From Serratia quinivorans (GTDB lineage: Bacteria; Pseudomonadota; Gammaproteobacteria; Enterobacterales; Enterobacteriaceae), in assembly GCA_900457075.1 (NCBI GenBank), contig UGYN01000002.1:992001-1056000 (forward strand): a stretch of DNA of 64,000 nt. Direction: 5' to 3'. Position numbers and translations under genes: made by a program. The notes beneath the pieces were generated by a model. The model saw nothing but the letters and a program-made list of their open reading frames with translations, searched no databases and was not told where the DNA came from. Positions 1-8,983 of this stretch are shown piece after piece (positions within the stretch are counted from its first letter, which is position 1; every line of letters starts with the position of its first letter).

Positions 1-67
1 AATCAACTGACCCTGGGGTGAATACCAAATTTATCTGACAGAGTTATTCAAAAAAACCGGGCAGCAC

Positions 68-979
68 TCATGCGCCAATGGCCTGTGGGCCCTGCTGCCG
101 GGCGAAATCAATAAACGCACGCAGCGGACGCGGCATTTGCCGGTTGGCGGGGTAATAAAGATAGAAACCGGGAAACGGTGGCGTCCAGGCCGCCAGCAAC
201 GGCAGCAATCGGCCGTCGTTCAATGCCTCTGCCACCTGACTCTCAAACAGATAGGCAATCCCCAATCCATCCGCAGCGGCACGCACCAGCACCTGCGGCT
301 CATCCACAATTAACGGCCCCTCCACCGCGATTTCCTGCTTTTCGCCACCGCGCTCGAATTCCCAACGATAAATACTGCCATTGGTTGGCCAGCGAGTATT
401 CAGGCAGCGGTGCTGACGTAGCGCATCGGGGGTTTGCGGCGTGCCATAACGCGCCAAATAGGCTGGCGAGGCTACCACGCACATTCGTTGCTCGCCCCCC
501 AGCGCGACGGCCACCATATCCTTCTCCAGTCGCTCATGCAGCCGCACACCCGCGTCAAAACCCGCGGCTACCATATCCACCAGCCGATCCTCCACGCTCA
601 GATCCACAACAATATCGGGATAATGCGCATTGAACGGAGCCAACAGCGGAGCCAAATAATGGATCGCCGCCAGGCCGGATGCATTAAGCCGTAGGGTGCC
701 CGCCGGCTGCAAACGCAGCGCGGCGGTCTGCGTCACGGCGGCTTCAATCTCGGCCATTGCCGGTGACAAACGCGCCAACAGCAATTCCCCCGCTTGGGTC
801 AGCGCAACACTTCGCGTGGTGCGATTCAGCAGACGTACACCCAGCCGGGTTTCCAGATTGCGCTGCGTCTGACTAAGCGCTGAGGCGGAGATGCCCAATT
901 GCGCTGCGGCACGGGTAAAGCTGCCATGCTCAACAATGACGGCAAAAGCGCGTAATTCCGCGAAATCACTTCCTCTCAT
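68..979 (-). CDS. LysR-family transcriptional regulator
   Basis: The 303-residue protein has an N-terminal winged helix-turn-helix (about residues 8-66, with the family segment GSFTRAAAQLGISASALSQ) followed by a substrate-binding-like effector domain, the usual LysR layout and length. It is transcribed away from the aldo/keto reductase that starts at 1077, with about 100 bases between the two starts. LysR proteins commonly control the divergent neighbour and themselves, so regulation of that reductase is the likely role (inference). The effector is unknown. Confidence 0.9.
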   Translation of the reverse strand: MRGSDFAELRAFAVIVEHGSFTRAAAQLGISASALSQTQRNLETRLGVRLLNRTTRSVALTQAGELLLARLSPAMAEIEAAVTQTAALRLQPAGTLRLNASGLAAIHYLAPLLAPFNAHYPDIVVDLSVEDRLVDMVAAGFDAGVRLHERLEKDMVAVALGGEQRMCVVASPAYLARYGTPQTPDALRQHRCLNTRWPTNGSIYRWEFERGGEKQEIAVEGPLIVDEPQVLVRAAADGLGIAYLFESQVAEALNDGRLLPLLAAWTPPFPGFYLYYPANRQMPRPLRAFIDFARQQGPQAIGA

Positions 980-1076
980 TATGCCCCCTGCACTTAATAA
1001 TTCATGAAGATTATAGCGTATTCATTACACTCCCGGTGGGGCCTATGCTTGAACAAAACCACAGAGGAAATACCCC

Positions 1077-2138
1077 ATGCTGACATCACTGGCCCTGAAC
1101 CATTACCGCCTGCTTGGCCGCTCTGGCCTGCGCGTTTCGCCGCTGGCGCTCGGCACCATGACCTTTGGCACCGATTGGGGCTGGGGCGCAGAACAAGCGG
1201 AAGCTCGTCGGCTGTTTGACGTTTATGTAGAACGTGGCGGCAATTTTATTGATACCGCCAACCGCTATACCGAAGGCAGTTCCGAACGATTTATTGGAGA
1301 ATTCGCCACCGGACGCCGCGACCGTCTGGTGATCGCCACCAAATACACGCTCCCCATGCAGCCCGATAACCCAAACTCTGGCGGTAACCACCGTAAAAGC
1401 ATGGTGCGTTCGGTGGAAGAAAGCCTGCGACGCCTGAACACCGATTATATCGACCTGCTGTATCTGCACGCCTGGGACGCCACCACCCCGACGGAAGAGA
1501 TCATGCGCGCCATGGACGATCTGGTGCGTGCCGGCAAAGTGTTATATCTGGCCGTTTCGGATCTGCCAGCCTGGCAGGCCGCCAGAATGCAGACACTGGC
1601 GGATTTACGCGGTTGGTCACCGTTGATTGGCCTGCAGATTGAATACAGCCTGTTGGAACGTACCGTGGAGCGAGAACTGATACCGATGGCGCAAGAGCTG
1701 GGCCTTGGCGTCATTCCATGGTCACCGCTTTCCGGTGGCATATTGAGCGGAAAATACAGTCGGCAGGATTTGCAGGTGCATGAGGAAGAGAACGGTACCC
1801 GACGTGCCATGGTTCGCGACAAGGGTATGCTGACCGAGCGCAATATTACCATTGCCGAAACGGTATTGACGCTGGCCAGGGAGACAGATTTTAGCCCTTC
1901 TCAGGTAGCCCTGGCCTGGACGCTGCGTAACCCGGCAGTGACGGCCCCGATCATCGGTGCACGCACGTTGGCACAACTGGAAGATAACCTGGGAGCGCTG
2001 GAGGTCAGGCTGACAGAAGAGCAGTGGCGGCGTCTGGATACGGCAAGCGCCATTGAACTGGGTTTCCCCCATGATTTTCTGGCGCTACAAGTTACGCGCG
2101 ACATTATGTTTGGCGGTTTGATGATTGAGCGCAGATAA
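1077..2138 (+). CDS. aldo/keto reductase
   Basis: A 353-residue cytosolic NADPH-dependent aldo/keto reductase. The catalytic tetrad is visible as D59, Y64 (DTANRYTEGSSERF), K89 (IATKY) and H131 (LYLHAWD). The motif SLRRLNTDYIDLLYLH and a C-terminal NADP-binding stretch (APIIGARTLAQLEDNL) are typical of the family. Members reduce aldehydes or ketones to alcohols; the physiological substrate cannot be told from sequence. It is divergent from the LysR gene and probably regulated by it. The start follows GAGGAAATACCCC, a good ribosome-binding site. Confidence 0.92.
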   Translation: MLTSLALNHYRLLGRSGLRVSPLALGTMTFGTDWGWGAEQAEARRLFDVYVERGGNFIDTANRYTEGSSERFIGEFATGRRDRLVIATKYTLPMQPDNPNSGGNHRKSMVRSVEESLRRLNTDYIDLLYLHAWDATTPTEEIMRAMDDLVRAGKVLYLAVSDLPAWQAARMQTLADLRGWSPLIGLQIEYSLLERTVERELIPMAQELGLGVIPWSPLSGGILSGKYSRQDLQVHEEENGTRRAMVRDKGMLTERNITIAETVLTLARETDFSPSQVALAWTLRNPAVTAPIIGARTLAQLEDNLGALEVRLTEEQWRRLDTASAIELGFPHDFLALQVTRDIMFGGLMIERR

Positions 2139-2162
2139 AAAAAATCCCGCACGAGGCGGGAT
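2137..2162 (-). terminator. hairpin with A/T tract, oriented for the minus strand
   Basis: Perfect 7-bp stem ATCCCGC (2144-2150) / GCGGGAT (2156-2162) with a 5-base loop. The run of seven A at 2137-2143 becomes a U-tract only for minus-strand transcripts. It follows the aldo/keto reductase stop directly, so it may also weakly end that plus-strand transcript. Confidence 0.55.
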
Positions 2163-2451
2163 AAACTTAACAGGGATGGGGTAATACACTACAGGGAATG
2201 GATAACACACAACATCATCGGGTAGGACTACACTAACAATCTCAATGTATAGAACTGTCATCCCTGAGTAAGTTTGCTCCGGCAGATGTAACGCCGGATG
2301 GAAATGTGACATTTTACCGCGTACTTCCTTACTCCAGGCCACCATAATCCCCGCGCCGCGCTCACAAAAATGATTAATAAACAATCAATAAAGGGCTATT
2401 GCCAATACCGAATGGTAGAATGAGGTTCCCTACATCTATCCGGTGAAAGAT

Positions 2452-2613
2452 ATGTCTATCTTTGATGCCCTTAAGATGTTCAGCAGCACAACGGTTAAAG
2501 TGAAGTGTCCAGAATGCGCTCACATGTTTGAACAAAATAGCCGCAAAGTGCGTAAAAACATCACCCTGATTTGCCCCAAATGCGGCCACTATTTCCTTCC
2601 TGACGAAAAGTAG
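2452..2613 (+). CDS. small zinc-ribbon protein (YnfU-like)
   Basis: A 53-residue ORF starting at an ATG preceded by GGTGAAAG. Two CxxC knuckles (CPEC at 19-22 and CPKC at 41-44), 18 residues apart, form a classic zinc ribbon, with basic residues (RKVRKN) between them. The layout resembles the small YnfU-type zinc-binding proteins of enterobacteria (family assignment from memory, moderate). The function is unknown; it may be a nucleic-acid or protein-binding accessory. It stands alone between the aldo/keto reductase and a pseudogene. Confidence 0.65.
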   Translation: MSIFDALKMFSSTTVKVKCPECAHMFEQNSRKVRKNITLICPKCGHYFLPDEK

Positions 2614-2671
2614 TGCCTGCAACGCCTCACCGCCTTTAGTGCGAAAGCTGAGTGGTATAGTTGGCGGCAAC

Positions 2672-3078
2672 CTAGCGAAAGCCGTTGCCCTCGGCGTTCA
2701 CGTGCCCCAGCCCGGGGAGTGAGATATGGGCTGCGGCCCCCCAATCCCCCTCGCGCGCCACCTGTGCCAGAATACCCTCTCGGGTTTGCACTGCCTGCTG
2801 CTGGTTCACATCAAAATGGATCGTCACCTCAGGGGCCGGCATTTTGTACATCACCAGTGCCATGGTCGCAGCGATGATCAACATCCCCATCAGCGCATAG
2901 ATGCGCGCTTCCTGACTGTAGCGCACCGCCATCGGCATCATTGCCATCAGGCTACCGGCCACTTTCATTGTCCAGCCAACGGGTTAGTTTGATTACCAGC
3001 GCCACCGTAACGACGCCAAACAGCATGCTGAGGGATCGCACCGCCAGAATGCTGTCGCCATGCTGGCAAAACGGATGT
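2672..3078 (-). pseudogene. glycosyltransferase family 39-like membrane protein remnant
   Basis: Two reading frames on the minus strand join into one recognisable stretch. The upstream frame (about 3078-2990) reads SILAVRSLSMLFGVVTVALV and ends LTRWLDNESGR before a stop. The next frame carries on with LMAMMPMAVRYSQEARIYAL. This is the conserved transmembrane segment of ArnT/PMT-type (GT39) mannosyl or arabinosyl transferases, where SQEARxYAL is diagnostic. The tail (from PAPEVTIHFDV) does not look like GT39 and may come from elsewhere. The gene is truncated at both ends and frameshifted, so it is not functional. Confidence 0.6.
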
Positions 3079-3250
3079 CATTGCGCCGACGTCCAGCATC
3101 ACCTATAAGCGAGTATCAGGGCTTGGCAGGGTATCTCTAGCAACTATCCGCTTGTAGCTTCCTGTAGTGATTGATATTTGTACTCTGTGAGCATGCCGTA
3201 TCAAGGTCATTAAATGTGTATTTCTCTTGATTTCACAGGGCAATTTTTTT

Positions 3251-4288
3251 ATGTTATCGGACATGGCGACAATGATAAACTCTACTGGTTTTAAAGGTTA
3301 TTCCGGGCTCATGAATGAGCTTGGCGTTGATCCATTGCCATTGTTACGTAAACACGGACTGCCTGTAGATTTAGGAGAGGTGGATGATGCTGTTGTACCG
3401 ATAATACCGGTAATGCAGCTAATGGAAGAAAGTGCCTTGGTAACGCAGCATCTCGATTTTGGTCTAACATTGGCGGCGCGACAAGGGATTGATATTATAG
3501 GGCCTCTTGCTATGGCCATCCAACATTCGAAAAATGTGCGTGAAGCGATGGACACAGCCTCGCGGTTTCTGTATGTACACAGCCCCGCAGTACAGCTTTC
3601 GATTATTGATCCCAGTCCCTTAATTCCAGGCGCTGTTGAAATTCGCCTCGAGCAAGCAGTACCTAATGCCCCTTTGTTTCGGCAGACTATCGAGCACTGT
3701 TTAAGCCGCCTTCATTATTTGCTAAAATCTTTTGCAAAAGATAATTATCACTTGCTAGCAATAACATTTCCTTACGGAGATGTTTCTAATTTTAGTGACT
3801 ACCGACGGTTTTTCGGACCGGCTCAAGTTTGTTTGGAACACGAATTTAGCGGATTACACCTATCGCCGAAAACGCTGAACAGCAAACTAGATAATGTTAG
3901 TTCATTGCTAAAAAACATCGCTCTGGACTACCTGCAGAGGCATTATGGAAATCCTGAATTATCAATGACCAGTCGTGTACGTCGCGCATTGCACTGCACT
4001 ATAGGGGCAATGGGAGGAAGTAAATCATCAATTGCTGAATTATTGTTTTTACACCCCCGTACGATGCAGCGCAAATTGGCTGAAGAATCAGCGACGTTTG
4101 AAGGGATCCGTGATGGAGTACGGCAGGAAATCGCATTACGCTTCCTCACACAAACACGTATCCCGTTGGCGCAATTGGCGGCCATTCTGGGTTTTTCCGA
4201 TCAATCTGTTCTTACTACTTCGTCTCGGCGATGGTTCGGCATGTCCCCCTCAAAAGTCCGTGCTGCGAAATCATCACTTCGACTCTAA
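3251..4288 (+). CDS. AraC-family regulator (arabinose-binding-like N-domain)
   Basis: About 345 residues. The first two thirds match the N-terminal domain seen in OruR/ArgR-type AraC proteins (GLDLAARQGIDIIGPLA-like segment, then HPRLHYLL-like core). The C-terminal 100 residues are the double helix-turn-helix, with IAELLFLHPRTMQRKLAEE and AQLAAILGFSDQSVLTTSSRRWFG. The ATG at 3251, ten bases after AGGG, was preferred to an in-frame TTG at 3227. The last helix reads SVLTTSSRRWFGMSP where the family usually has SAFxRAFKRWFGxSP, so DNA contacts may differ slightly. It is the only regulator in the redox block and the likely reader of the repeats at 6733 and 10569 (inference). Confidence 0.88.
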   Translation: MLSDMATMINSTGFKGYSGLMNELGVDPLPLLRKHGLPVDLGEVDDAVVPIIPVMQLMEESALVTQHLDFGLTLAARQGIDIIGPLAMAIQHSKNVREAMDTASRFLYVHSPAVQLSIIDPSPLIPGAVEIRLEQAVPNAPLFRQTIEHCLSRLHYLLKSFAKDNYHLLAITFPYGDVSNFSDYRRFFGPAQVCLEHEFSGLHLSPKTLNSKLDNVSSLLKNIALDYLQRHYGNPELSMTSRVRRALHCTIGAMGGSKSSIAELLFLHPRTMQRKLAEESATFEGIRDGVRQEIALRFLTQTRIPLAQLAAILGFSDQSVLTTSSRRWFGMSPSKVRAAKSSLRL

Positions 4289-4408
4289 GCACAGTCATAG
4301 CGTTCTCTTCGGAGAAGTGAACTTTATTCTTATCAACGACAGCCGTAAATAACCTGCTCCCCTTTACCATCTATCTTTCTTATTCATTAATATATATGAA
4401 ATAATGTT

Positions 4409-4903
4409 TCAAAAATCATTTTTATTAATCTTTTTTGCATATTCTAACGGAGGAGAACACACCCGTTTATATACATCAGCGTTGCCATACACTCGGCCTG
4501 CACGTAAACCAAAAACCTTGATTGTCATTAGATTACAACTATCGCACAATCTACGTTCCGCCCAGTGTACTTTAATCCCATTTTTGAATGCAGCGGAACG
4601 AAGTATATCAGGCTGAACAAACTCAAAATAGAGTTCATCTGCAGCCTCGTAACTATAATAAGGGAATAGTCCTCCGCCCAAAACCCCCTCAAAATTCGCC
4701 TCATGAAAACGTCCAGTGACATTTGACCACCGAGAAGTAATAACCAACCAATCTTCGCTATCCAGAGAAACTTCGTAAGTTCCATCACGAGGAGAGATCC
4801 CGAACTCATAATTCGAAAGCTCGGGTTGTAATCTCCAAATGCCCGAGAAGGGAAAATCTTCTGGAGCGGATACTCTGTGTTCATTGGTAAGAGCTTGCAT
4901 CAT
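4409..4903 (-). CDS. hypothetical protein, translationally coupled to the FrnE-like gene
   Basis: A 164-residue protein of unknown family, read from the ATG at 4903 (a second ATG follows directly). That ATG overlaps the stop of the upstream FrnE-like gene as TAATG, so translational coupling is likely and it should be made together with the thioredoxin-like protein. No signal peptide or membrane segment. A CDSC motif near residue 120 and three further cysteines could form a metal or redox site, which would suit a partner or substrate of the disulfide oxidoreductase (inference). A beta-rich lipocalin-like fold is possible (FSGIWRLQPELSNYEFGISP) but not shown. Confidence 0.6.
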   Translation of the reverse strand: MMQALTNEHRVSAPEDFPFSGIWRLQPELSNYEFGISPRDGTYEVSLDSEDWLVITSRWSNVTGRFHEANFEGVLGGGLFPYYSYEAADELYFEFVQPDILRSAAFKNGIKVHWAERRLCDSCNLMTIKVFGLRAGRVYGNADVYKRVCSPPLEYAKKINKNDF

Positions 4904-5622
4904 TATTTTTTTATTTCGCAAAAACCGTCTTTGCACATTTCGTCATCCTCCGATGCAGGCTCTGGTCCTGCATCTATGCCAGTTTGCAAAGCCAGCAAAT
5001 CTGCTTGTTCGCGTAAAACATTAATAAATACCTCGACATCACGCGCCCCTGATATGCTAGCCTGATCGTTGAACACAAAGTATGGTACGCCACGAATCCC
5101 CCGGTTGCGTGCATCCAATTCGTCGGTGCGAACCTCATCGGCGAAACGGTCGCTGCTCAAAACCCCATCAATCTCTTGAGGAGGCAAGCCTGTCTCAATT
5201 GCTAGGGCACGAAGAATCTGCGGGTCCCCAATATCTTTTCCTTCCGTGAAATAGGCTCGAAGAAAACGCTCTTTTACCTCATTTTCAAGAAGTCCGTAAT
5301 GTTTGGCTAAATGAATGAGGCGGTGTGCATCAAATGTGTTGCCTGGTTTCGCTATACGCCACTGGAAATCTAACCCTACACGGCGAGCTTCCTGCTCTTC
5401 ATGGTTCAAAATCTCCAGAGCACGATCCGGGCTGATTCGGTAAAGCTGACTCATTAATTCTTGCAATGGAACCCCATAGTACCTAGGAGAATCTGGATTT
5501 AGCTCGAAACTGTGCCACTCGATTTGCGCCTCAATGCCGGTTTGCTCCAGAGCGGCTTCCAGTTTGCGTTTTCCGATATAGCAAAATGGACAAATAACAT
5601 CTGACCAAATATCAATCTTCAT
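4903..5622 (-). CDS. DsbA-family oxidoreductase, FrnE-like
   Basis: A 239-residue cytosolic thioredoxin-fold protein from ATG 5622, which follows a strong AGGAGA ribosome-binding site; the in-frame ATG at 5652 lacks one. The redox motif is CPFC in the first beta-alpha unit (DIWSDVICPFCYIGKRKLEA), characteristic of FrnE/2-hydroxychromene isomerase relatives. An insertion helical domain and the returning GVPYFVFNDQASISGA cis-proline strand follow. The C-terminus CKDGFCEIKK carries the extra C-x4-C pair of FrnE proteins. FrnE relatives act as dithiol-disulfide exchangers in stress responses. It is coupled to the gene at 4409-4903. Confidence 0.88.
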   Translation of the reverse strand: MKIDIWSDVICPFCYIGKRKLEAALEQTGIEAQIEWHSFELNPDSPRYYGVPLQELMSQLYRISPDRALEILNHEEQEARRVGLDFQWRIAKPGNTFDAHRLIHLAKHYGLLENEVKERFLRAYFTEGKDIGDPQILRALAIETGLPPQEIDGVLSSDRFADEVRTDELDARNRGIRGVPYFVFNDQASISGARDVEVFINVLREQADLLALQTGIDAGPEPASEDDEMCKDGFCEIKK

Positions 5623-5690
5623 CTTGGTATCTCCTTGCAGCAGCGACTGCATCTATTAATTGATTACAGCAATAAATATGAGTAAACGGG

Positions 5691-6674
5691 CTAAGCCTCT
5701 ATATTTTTTCCGCGTAAAAGCACTTTACCTGGGCCATGTTTAGTACCAATCGCTTGCTCAATATCATCTAGATCATAGATGGCAGCTACTGGCAGGCTAA
5801 ACCCATCCCGTAAAGCCATTGTCATAATCTCCGATATCATTCGTAATTTATATTCGTTGTTCAAGGCAGCGAATTTCCTCAGCCCCCAGAAACCGCGAAC
5901 TGTAGCCTGCTTGAAAATGACATCCTGAAAATCAATGCGCAGGGGGTGGTTGCTCAATGCACCGAAGACGACCACCGTGGCGTTATCATTCATGACACTC
6001 AGCATCTCTCCGGTGAGTTCCCCTGCAACTGAGTCCAGACCATAAAGTAGTGCCTCGCCGTTCAACGCAGTTTTTATGCGTTGCTGCCAACCGTCCTTTT
6101 CTGTGTTTTCTACCAAATCCACACCAAGAGCTCTAAGTTCTTTAACCTGAGAGTCCCGATTGACCAGGCCAATAACACGTATCTGACGGGAGGCTGCCAA
6201 CAGTGCCAAGTTTTTACCTACAGCGCCTGCCGCTGCACTCAGCACCATCCATTGACCGCTTTTTACTCCTAAATCGTCCAGTACTACAGTTGCACTTGCT
6301 GGCATAACCAACAGTTGGGCAGCCAATTCATCACTGATGCCATCAGGAATAGGCAGTAGTTGATCCGCAGGCGCCACAAAAGCATCAGCCCAAGTACCAA
6401 ATGCCCCCGATGCAGCAACTCTCTGGCCAATTTGCAGATCCTTCACTCCTTCCCCAACCTCAAGGACGCGGCCGAGAGCTTCGGTACCTGCCCTGGCAGG
6501 TAGCGTTGGCTTGGTGCCGTAGGTACCAGATATTTGCATCAGATCATGATTGTGGATAGGTGAGAGAACCATTTGTAACAACACCTCACCAGCTTTCAGT
6601 GTTGGACGAGAGGTCTCTTGAATACTCATAACCTGTTCTGGCTGACCCAGAGATTCGTGTACAGCAATACGCAT
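5691..6674 (-). CDS. zinc-independent MDR reductase (quinone oxidoreductase/MECR-like)
   Basis: A 327-residue medium-chain dehydrogenase/reductase. The N-terminal GroES-like domain has no cysteine cluster, so no structural or catalytic zinc is expected. The nucleotide-binding segment reads VLSAAAGAVGKNLALLAASR, a variant of the NADPH-binding AxxGxxG motif of quinone and enoyl reductases. Likely reaction: NADPH-dependent reduction of a quinone or an activated double bond. The start has a clear RBS (GGAG). The 41-bp operator-like repeat at 6733-6773 lies about 60 bases upstream. Confidence 0.87.
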   Translation of the reverse strand: MRIAVHESLGQPEQVMSIQETSRPTLKAGEVLLQMVLSPIHNHDLMQISGTYGTKPTLPARAGTEALGRVLEVGEGVKDLQIGQRVAASGAFGTWADAFVAPADQLLPIPDGISDELAAQLLVMPASATVVLDDLGVKSGQWMVLSAAAGAVGKNLALLAASRQIRVIGLVNRDSQVKELRALGVDLVENTEKDGWQQRIKTALNGEALLYGLDSVAGELTGEMLSVMNDNATVVVFGALSNHPLRIDFQDVIFKQATVRGFWGLRKFAALNNEYKLRMISEIMTMALRDGFSLPVAAIYDLDDIEQAIGTKHGPGKVLLRGKNIEA

Positions 6675-6732
6675 AATTTCGACTCCTTTGTGCTTAATTG
6701 ATTGCGAAAATCATACGTTTCAACTCAACTTG

Positions 6733-6773
6733 CTTCTTGATTTAATGAGACATTATTTTTATCTTACGAGACA
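6733..6773. promoter_or_regulatory. 41-bp repeat with two direct half-sites, copy 1
   Basis: This segment recurs at 10569-10609 with two mismatches. Inside it the half-site ATTTAATGAGACA and the half-site ATCTTACGAGACA lie in the same orientation, 21 bases apart (two helical turns). That spacing is typical of AraC-family dimer sites. It ends about 60 bases upstream of the MDR reductase start (6674, minus), where an activator would bind. The nearby AraC-type regulator is the candidate reader (inference). Confidence 0.6.
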
Positions 6774-7141
6774 CTTCATCGCGGATTCAGGAATAGTACG
6801 AGAGGAGAAAGCCAGCTATCGAAAAAGAAGCGTAAATCAAATAACCAAAAATAATCGGACACTTTTTGAAAATAGCCAACAGGCCGCATTCAAGGATAAA
6901 TTGGCACCATATAATGTTTAACTCAAGTCAGTGCATATTGCATATAAAAAAATCAACTCGAATAGCACAGCCACAGATAAGGGAAACCAATCCTTAAAGA
7001 TAGTACGATGTCGGAAGGCCGATAAAAAGAAAAGTATATTTTATACTATGCAGATGTTTACTAGCCTGTAAACTTGACATTATCTAATTTTCATTAATTA
7101 AAATATCAGAAGCATGCCATATGTAAGATGTACGATTAAGC
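6774..7141. other. intergenic, no gene seen
   Basis: AT-rich sequence between the MDR reductase promoter region and the terminator of the Old Yellow Enzyme gene. A plus-strand ORF crossing 6688-6921 has no RBS and no family features. Nothing further can be supported. Confidence 0.5.
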
Positions 7142-7179
7142 AAAAAAGCCCAACCGTTTGAATAAAAAACAGTCGGGCT
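7142..7179 (-). terminator. intrinsic terminator of the Old Yellow Enzyme gene
   Basis: Read on the minus strand, AGCCCGAC and GTTGGGCT form an 8-bp stem (one G-T pair) followed by TTTTTT. It lies 22 bases after the stop of the gene at 7201. Confidence 0.8.
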
Positions 7180-7200
7180 ACGTCAATACCGCTGCTGGTC

Positions 7201-8280
7201 TTAACTCAAGGTTGGATAGTCGGTATAGCCTTTTGCCCCCCCACCATAGAGGTGTTCAGCGTCAATTTCAGATAAAGAGGAACCGCTTTTAAATCTTTCT
7301 ACTAAATCTGGGTTACTGATGAAAAACCGACCAAAGGAAATCAAATCAGACTTATTCTCTGTAAGAGATATATTTGCCAAATTCAGATCATACCCATTAT
7401 TTGCAATGTAGGTATTTTTGAAGTTTTGACGCAGAGTGTCAAAATCAAACGGTACATCATCACGTGCCCCGCCAGTTGCGCCTTCTACAACATGAAGATA
7501 AACGGCGCCTAACTTACTGAGTTCAGTAGCGATATAATTAAACTGAGCCTGAGGCTCACGGCTAACAACATCATTAATAGGCGAGACGGGAGAAATACGA
7601 ACCCCAGTACGATCAGCACCAACCTCTTCAATCACGGCCTTCGTCACCTCTAGCAACAAACGGGCACGGTTTTCAATTGAACCACCATAAGCATCAACAC
7701 GGTTATTGGCATTATCGCGAACAAATTGATCAAGTAAATAACCATTAGCACCGTGAACCTCAACACCGTCAAATCCAGCAGCGATCGCATTTGCAGCGGC
7801 TTGCCGGAAGTCATCCACGATACCGGGTATTTCATCAATACTCAGAGCTCGCGGAATTGAAGTTTGCACTAAACTGTTATTTATAAACACCTTCGCATTT
7901 GCCTGAATTTCAGAAGGTGCTACCGGCGCCGCACCATTTTTTTGAAGCTCTACATGTGAGATTCGGCCAACATGCCAAATCTGCAGAAAAATAACACCTC
8001 CCTTGGCATGTACCGCATCAGTGACTTTTCGCCAACCCTCAATTTGATCCTGTGTATATATTCCTGGCGTATCTTGATACCCTTGCCCCTGTTGAGAAAT
8101 CTGAGTGGCTTCCGCTATTAAAAGGCCGGCAGATGCACGCTGACTATAATAAGTTGCCGCAAATTCGCCAGGGACAAAACCTTTACCAGCCCGACTGCGG
8201 GTAAGAGGTGCAAGGACAATCCTGTTGGAAAGGGTGATCTGACCAAGCTTATATGGACTAAATAGTTTTTTATTTGTCAT
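7201..8280 (-). CDS. Old Yellow Enzyme-family alkene reductase (NemA-like)
   Basis: A 359-residue FMN-dependent TIM-barrel flavoprotein. Visible signatures are LSNRIVLAPLTRSRA at the N-terminus, WHVGRISH, GFDGVEVHGANGYLLDQF, NRVDAYGGSIENRARLL and the C-terminal FGRFFISNPDLVER. NemA/xenobiotic reductases use NADPH to reduce the C=C bond of enals, enones, maleimides and nitro compounds. It has its own RBS (GAGG) and terminator. The neighbours (alcohol dehydrogenase, GXWXG protein, second MDR reductase, AraC) point to detoxification or use of electrophilic or aromatic aldehydes and alcohols (inference). Confidence 0.93.
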   Translation of the reverse strand: MTNKKLFSPYKLGQITLSNRIVLAPLTRSRAGKGFVPGEFAATYYSQRASAGLLIAEATQISQQGQGYQDTPGIYTQDQIEGWRKVTDAVHAKGGVIFLQIWHVGRISHVELQKNGAAPVAPSEIQANAKVFINNSLVQTSIPRALSIDEIPGIVDDFRQAAANAIAAGFDGVEVHGANGYLLDQFVRDNANNRVDAYGGSIENRARLLLEVTKAVIEEVGADRTGVRISPVSPINDVVSREPQAQFNYIATELSKLGAVYLHVVEGATGGARDDVPFDFDTLRQNFKNTYIANNGYDLNLANISLTENKSDLISFGRFFISNPDLVERFKSGSSLSEIDAEHLYGGGAKGYTDYPTLS

Positions 8281-8449
8281 GACTGACCTCTATAAATTTA
8301 TATTTCCGACTATATAAAATAAAAATAACGCCTAAATTTAACAGGTGTAATGTGAACTTAGAGTAATGCAAAAAAAATATTACTCATTGCTTTAGCAAGC
8401 TCCGCATATTTCAATAAATACGCATAAAGTAAATTTTATTTCAGTTTAA

Positions 8450-8950
8450 CTATTCAACTTTATGTAGAACAAAGAAGTATGTGAACATATCGTTCCGCGC
8501 ATCCATAGCGCCCAAAATCGTCTCTGCATCAACTCGACGAAAGTGGTCGATTATAGGAAGTTGATCGTAAATCATCGCTGCGGAAGTTTTACCACGGTAG
8601 TTAACCAACCGCAGCCTGGCTGTTGGTTGGTCTGTTTCTATTTCTTGTTGGCGATCTGCCGCTTTTTGCTGTGAACCACCACCTGAACGCAGTTTGATCG
8701 GATCAGCAGCAAAAACGCCTCCGTCATGAGTATAGAAAAGCAATGGATCAACCGTTTCAACATCTGTGAAACGCTTTCCAAACCAACCGGTGGCGGTTAG
8801 GCTTCCATCGGCAGGATGCCCAGAAATTAACTCACTGCCCTTCCAATTCCCGAATATCTCTTCCGGCTGGACAATTGAAAGGCTGTCAAATATCTGGAAT
8901 GCCTGTTCTTGCGTAACCTTACCGATATTGATCGCCTCTTGAAAATTCAT
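8450..8950 (-). CDS. GXWXG/DUF4334 domain protein
   Basis: A 166-residue protein with two recognisable parts: the GXWXG motif (GNWKG near residue 34-38) and the DUF4334 C-terminal region (LRLVNYRGKTSAAMIYDQLP, then DHFRRVDAETILGAMDAR). The biochemical function is unknown. Family members often lie next to aryl-alcohol-type zinc dehydrogenases, as here, where the dehydrogenase stop is only 33 bases upstream, so both are probably on one transcript. It may bind or handle a hydrophobic substrate of the pathway (inference). Confidence 0.85.
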   Translation of the reverse strand: MNFQEAINIGKVTQEQAFQIFDSLSIVQPEEIFGNWKGSELISGHPADGSLTATGWFGKRFTDVETVDPLLFYTHDGGVFAADPIKLRSGGGSQQKAADRQQEIETDQPTARLRLVNYRGKTSAAMIYDQLPIIDHFRRVDAETILGAMDARNDMFTYFFVLHKVE

Positions 8951-8983
8951 GGCAGGCTCCTTATTTTTATTAAAAATAAAACA

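Noticed and set aside
6688..6921. Plus-strand ORF of 77 codons upstream of the MDR reductase
   Set aside because: No RBS, covers the operator-like repeat and promoter region, no family features.
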